Positions 60,831 through 64,000 of a stretch of 64,000 nt of DNA are shown piece after piece. Numbering within the stretch: the first letter of the stretch is position 1; each line of letters starts with the position of its first letter. The DNA comes from Candidatus Chromulinivoraceae bacterium (GTDB lineage: Bacteria > Patescibacteriota > Saccharimonadia > Saccharimonadales > Saccharimonadaceae), in the NCBI GenBank assembly GCA_035478595.1, contig DATIJL010000001.1, positions 1 through 64,000 of the forward strand, written 5' to 3'. Position numbers and translations under genes: made by a program. Under the pieces are notes generated by a model. It was not told the DNA's origin and ran no database searches. It saw only the letters and a program-made list of their open reading frames with translations.

Positions 60831-60873
60831 AACCACTTTACTTACACCTACGGGCGCTTTATACTGTTTCGAG

Positions 60874-61959
60874 ATGAAAGTACTTGGCATCGAGAGCAGT
60901 TGTGATGAAACCGCTGCATCCATCGTTGAAGATGGACGCAGACTTCTTAGTAATGTCGTTAATTCGCAAATAGATATTCACGCCCACTACGGCGGGGTCA
61001 TCCCTGAGATTGCCGCACGTAGCCATATCGAGGTTATAAACCCCGTCATTAACCAAGCACTTAGAGACGCTAGCCTTACTTGGGATGATATAGATGCTAT
61101 TGCCGTTACCTACGCCCCAGGACTCGTCGGTTCGCTCCTTGTTGGCACCCTTGCCGCTCGCACGTTGGCCATTACAAAAAATAAACCGCTGTACCCCATC
61201 CACCATGTCGAAGGTCATGTGTACGCTAACTTTATCACTGAACAAACCGAACATCTTGGCCTCACTCTCCCATCTAAACAGCCCGAATTCCCTATGCTTG
61301 CACTTATCGTCAGTGGTGGACATTCACAACTCGTGCTATTTAAGGACCATGGTGACTATGAATTGCTTGGCCAAACTCAAGATGACGCCGTCGGTGAAGC
61401 TTTTGATAAAGTAGCTAAAATCATCGGTCTTCCCTACCCTGGCGGCCCGGCAATCGCAAGGCTCGCTCCTACAGGCAACGCACATAAATATCTTTTTCCA
61501 AAGGCACGTCTGCATAACCCATATGACTTTAGTTTTTCTGGCCTCAAAACAGCCGTTCTAAGGACTGTTCAACGTGAGGTAGGGGAAGATTACACTTTTC
61601 CCTCTCATGAGCTTCCTGCACGCTTAAATGACGTTCAGCGAGCGGATTTTGCAGCTAGTTTCCAGCATGTCGCGATTGAAACGCTTGTTGATAAGACAGA
61701 GAAGGCCTATGATGCATACTTGCCAAAGTCTGTTGTTATTGCAGGTGGAGTCGCAGCCAATCAAGAGCTGAGGTTGCAGTTGACCGCTCGCATTCCTATT
61801 TCCATCGAATATGCTCCAATGTCACTTTGTACTGATAATGCCGCGATGATCGCAACCCTCGGTTACTACTACGCACAGGTTAAAGAACCTGTAGATCCCT
61901 ACGATTTTGAAGTGATTCCTAGCGTCTCCATGGCCAAGACAGCCTGGAATAAATCGTAG
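60874..61959 (+). CDS. tsaD: tRNA N6-threonylcarbamoyladenosine transferase TsaD
   Basis: TsaD transfers the threonylcarbamoyl group to tRNA A37. The 361-residue protein has IESSCDETAASIVEDG, the metal-binding HHVEGHVYANF, DAVGEAFDKVAKIIGLPYPG and GGVAANQELR. Length is a little above average. TATACT (60860-60865) ends eight bases before the ATG, so tsaD can be transcribed leaderless in addition to read-through from tsaC. Confidence 0.97.
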   Translation: MKVLGIESSCDETAASIVEDGRRLLSNVVNSQIDIHAHYGGVIPEIAARSHIEVINPVINQALRDASLTWDDIDAIAVTYAPGLVGSLLVGTLAARTLAITKNKPLYPIHHVEGHVYANFITEQTEHLGLTLPSKQPEFPMLALIVSGGHSQLVLFKDHGDYELLGQTQDDAVGEAFDKVAKIIGLPYPGGPAIARLAPTGNAHKYLFPKARLHNPYDFSFSGLKTAVLRTVQREVGEDYTFPSHELPARLNDVQRADFAASFQHVAIETLVDKTEKAYDAYLPKSVVIAGGVAANQELRLQLTARIPISIEYAPMSLCTDNAAMIATLGYYYAQVKEPVDPYDFEVIPSVSMAKTAWNKS

Positions 61960-61969
61960 ACTAAGTCCT

Positions 61970-62011
61970 AATAAAAAGAAAACCTTTCAATATATGAGGT
62001 TTCCTTTTTAT
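61970..62011. terminator. Bidirectional terminator after tsaD
   Basis: AAAAAGAAAACCT / AGGTTTCCTTTTT hairpin between tsaD and the FemAB-like gene. Confidence 0.75.
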
Positions 62012-62027
62012 ATTCGTTGTTTAAAAA

Positions 62028-63005
62028 TCAACGATTTTTAAGTTTTTGGAGTACTTTCTTGCCTGCCGGCAATGCTTTTGTCCATACCGAGTAAAGGGGT
62101 GAGAGCGGCTTGTCATAAGAACCCGCCAACATATCCTCATGCGAAGCAAAGCCTTGTTTAAAAGTGCTGACACCATCATTCAAGAGACCGTTGAAGTCGT
62201 AGCGCTCGATCCCCCACTTTTTCATCGTCTGGACTACGTGCCATTTGAGTGCATAGTTAGCACGTAGCTGCTGTCCATCATCATTCATACCACCATAAAG
62301 CTCGAACGCCGTTTCTTGACTAATGGCGAGCCATAAGAATGCGATCGGCTTCCCTTCAGAGAACGCTGCAAAGACAGGTGAAAAATCGTCCATTTTTTCG
62401 TAGATGTCATGATAATACTTATCACTATGAATACCGAAACCAGCACGCTCTGCAGTCTGTTTATAGATAGTTAGACATCCGTCAAGCTCTTCCCTATTCT
62501 TTACCCTACGCACATCAATAGACTCACTGCCCGATTTTCGAATATACTGTCGAGTCTTTTTGGCCATATCCGCGAGCAGCTCATCTTCTGTTTTGGTTAG
62601 GTCAAGAATAAGAGTACGTGGGATAAGAATCGTATTAGAAGTTTGGATCCACCCTTTCGCTGATGGCATCTTTTCCCAGTCGGGCTCCACAGAGATTGCT
62701 ACAGCGCCATAAATATCTTTTACATATTCAGCCAAAGTATCAAGTACTACTTCCCTTACCTCTTCTGCTGCTACAGGCCCTCGGGGTACATATACTAATG
62801 CTTTAAATGGAAATGGAAGTTTACGAATCAACAACTGTGCCGCGCCAATGATCTTGTCGTCTTCCTTCACAAAGACTCTGCTTACCCGCCAGTTATGTGC
62901 CGCTTTTACTTCTCCCCACCCCCAAAGTTGGAGTGGATGGCCATTCCGTGTCAGGACTTCCTCGTCCCATTCTTCCTGTCGCTCGCAAGTGTCTACCGAT
63001 GTCAT
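62028..63005 (-). CDS. FemAB-like peptidoglycan aminoacyltransferase, second copy
   Basis: The 325-residue protein has the same two-GNAT layout as the gene at 55859 (HPLQLWGWGEVKAAHNWRVS, LVYVPRGPVAAEEVREVV, and YGGMNDDGQQLRANYALKWH with GIERYDFNGLL near the end). Two such enzymes would add two bridge residues, or act on different substrates. TATAAT (63013-63018) ends seven bases before the ATG, a leaderless start divergent from valS. Confidence 0.9.
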   Translation of the reverse strand: MTSVDTCERQEEWDEEVLTRNGHPLQLWGWGEVKAAHNWRVSRVFVKEDDKIIGAAQLLIRKLPFPFKALVYVPRGPVAAEEVREVVLDTLAEYVKDIYGAVAISVEPDWEKMPSAKGWIQTSNTILIPRTLILDLTKTEDELLADMAKKTRQYIRKSGSESIDVRRVKNREELDGCLTIYKQTAERAGFGIHSDKYYHDIYEKMDDFSPVFAAFSEGKPIAFLWLAISQETAFELYGGMNDDGQQLRANYALKWHVVQTMKKWGIERYDFNGLLNDGVSTFKQGFASHEDMLAGSYDKPLSPLYSVWTKALPAGKKVLQKLKNR

Positions 63006-63034
63006 ATTCTCAATTATACACTGTAAAAATATGG

Positions 63035-63163
63035 TATACTGATAAGTGAAACAAACACGCGAGGAAAAACATTGGAGGACACAATATCCACGTTTTCACA
63101 AGAAAACGAAGGTTATAGTTTGTGCTCTTTTTTCACGTGTAAATATCAATCGAAAGCACCCTT
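63035..63163 (+). promoter_or_regulatory. valS promoter and attenuator-like leader
   Basis: TATACT (63035-63040) starts a ~115-nt leader. A long imperfect hairpin (CACAA...CGTTTTC-ACAA-GAAAACG...TTGTG, about 63079-63124) is followed by CTCTTTTTT, so it looks like an intrinsic terminator upstream of the valS ATG. A GTG frame (63046-63201) with Val codons in the descending arm overlaps it. No T-box sequence is recognisable. Confidence 0.5.
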
Positions 63164-64000
63164 ATGAAGCTATCCAAGATCTACGACCCAAATCAATATG
63201 AGCCAAATATTTACGCTATGTGGGAAGAAGCGGATGCTTTTGCCCCAACAGGGAAGGGCGAGCCTTACAGTATCGTTATGCCGCCGCCAAATGCGAACGG
63301 GAACCTACACTTAGGACACGCACTTATGGGGGCGGTTGAGGACATTCTTATTCGCTATCACCGCATGACAGGTAAGGATGTTGCCTACATCCCAGGAGCC
63401 GATCATGCCGGTTTTGAAACTTGGGTTGTGTATGAGAGAGAACTCGCTAAAAAAGGTCAAAGTCGTTTCGACTTTTCACGCGAGCAGCTCTATAGCCAGG
63501 TATGGAACTTCGTCGAACAAAACAGAGGCAATATGGAGCTCCAACTACGAGCGCTAGGGGTAAGTGCCAGTTGGAAAGACCTCGTATTTACGCTCGATGA
63601 AAAAGTTATCGATACTGTCTTTGAAACATTCAAGAAGCTATGGGAAGAAAAGCTTATTTACCGTGGCGAACGGATTGTCAACTATTGTACCGTTCACCAA
63701 ACAAGTTTTGCCGATATAGAGGTGGAGCACAAAAACGAAAAAGGTAAGCTCTGGAAGATTGCATACCCCATGATGGACAAGATCGGCGAAATCATCATCG
63801 CCACCACACGTCCTGAGACAATGTTCGGTGATGTTGCGATTGCTGTTCATCCAGACGACGCGCGCTACAAAGACCTGATAGGGAAGCACGTCATGCTTCC
63901 GCTTACTGACCGCGAGATTCCAATTATCGCTGACGAGTACGTCGACCCTACATTTGGCACAGGAGCCGTTAAGGTTACTCCTGCACATGACCCTAATGAT
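63164..64000 (+). CDS. valS: Valyl-tRNA synthetase (5' part, runs off window)
   Basis: The 279 codons present show the class I core: YDPNQYEPNIYAMWEEADAF, PPPNANGNLHLGHAL (HIGH motif as HLGH), and GADHAGFETWVVYEREL. The start of the editing (CP1) domain follows (EIIIATTRPETMFGDVAIAV, FGTGAVKVTPAHDPND). It is ValS rather than IleS or LeuS by YDP...W near the start and by the TTRPETMFGD context. Start ATG 63164 has no strong ribosome site. The 3' part lies outside. Confidence 0.93.
   Translation, partial: MKLSKIYDPNQYEPNIYAMWEEADAFAPTGKGEPYSIVMPPPNANGNLHLGHALMGAVEDILIRYHRMTGKDVAYIPGADHAGFETWVVYERELAKKGQSRFDFSREQLYSQVWNFVEQNRGNMELQLRALGVSASWKDLVFTLDEKVIDTVFETFKKLWEEKLIYRGERIVNYCTVHQTSFADIEVEHKNEKGKLWKIAYPMMDKIGEIIIATTRPETMFGDVAIAVHPDDARYKDLIGKHVMLPLTDREIPIIADEYVDPTFGTGAVKVTPAHDPND

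Noticed and set aside
63041-63163. T-box riboswitch before valS
   Set aside because: No T-box sequence (GGTGGNACCGCG-like) and no specifier-loop stem of the proper size; the leader is too short.
1-64000. UGA recoded as Gly, as in some other Patescibacteria
   Set aside because: UGA terminates several genes at family-normal ends and forms ATGA overlaps (for example at 46770 and 12158), so the standard code applies.
1-64000. CRISPR array
   Set aside because: No regularly spaced direct repeats of 20-40 bases were seen; repeated words found were ribosome sites, NrdR-like boxes or IS ends.

Overview
The window is most likely a chromosome segment of a Candidatus Saccharibacterium (TM7, Patescibacteria/CPR) or close relative. 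The basis is a dense, mostly minus-strand set of housekeeping genes, two RNase J paralogues with PNPase, a bifunctional phosphoglucose/phosphomannose isomerase, several pared-down proteins (DnaG without zinc ligands, family 4 UDG without most cluster cysteines, short MurE), small orphan proteins with proline-rich tails, and a standard code with UGA as stop. The phylum call is inference; no marker phylogeny could be run.

Layout. 1-620: a transposase tail and a frameshifted cysteine-peptidase-like gene. 681-11186: ftsK, two RNase J genes, a UDG, a Nudix gene and pnp. 11379-15782: a WhiB gene, an FBP-domain gene with a GreA-like gene, a Nudix gene diverging from them behind the same leader, rpsO, an epimerase, truB and a LmbE-type deacetylase. 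15779-19471: a large degenerate DHH protein and a recently inserted IS66 element with an 8-bp target duplication. 19550-33656: rpsT, holA, fpg, polA, a prenyl synthase, two small kinases, and the dnaG-rpoD operon. 33695-41667: msrB, argS, a pseudopilin, pyrG, zwf, mntH, CYTH. 41737-45620: a class I ribonucleotide reductase operon (nrdA, a detached NrdA C-terminal tail, nrdB) under paired NrdR-like boxes. 45781-52147: tRNA-Ser, a MacB-type ABC pair, pgi/pmi and an MMPL transporter. 53236-63005: groES-groEL with a CIRCE operator, two FemAB-like proteins, murE, a polymer-forming envelope protein, cupredoxin, DoxX, tsaC and tsaD. The window ends inside valS.

Four things stand out. (1) Short monocistronic genes with C/G-ending, actinobacterial-looking codons sit alone between native genes. 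Each has its own promoter, usually a strong AGGAGG ribosome site, and an end hairpin that often lacks a U-tract. One encodes an almost textbook WhiB1-type iron-sulfur regulator, a family otherwise typical of Actinobacteria, the usual hosts of Saccharibacteria. (2) A two-hairpin leader occurs twice, back to back, on the divergent transcripts of the greA-like/FBP operon and a Nudix gene. (3) In the nrd operon the redox-active C-terminal tail of NrdA is a separate 58-residue gene, and NrdB has the class Ic signature (Glu first ligand, Phe for the radical Tyr). (4) At least sixteen genes have a -10 hexamer ending 6-9 nt before the start codon, which indicates common leaderless transcription.
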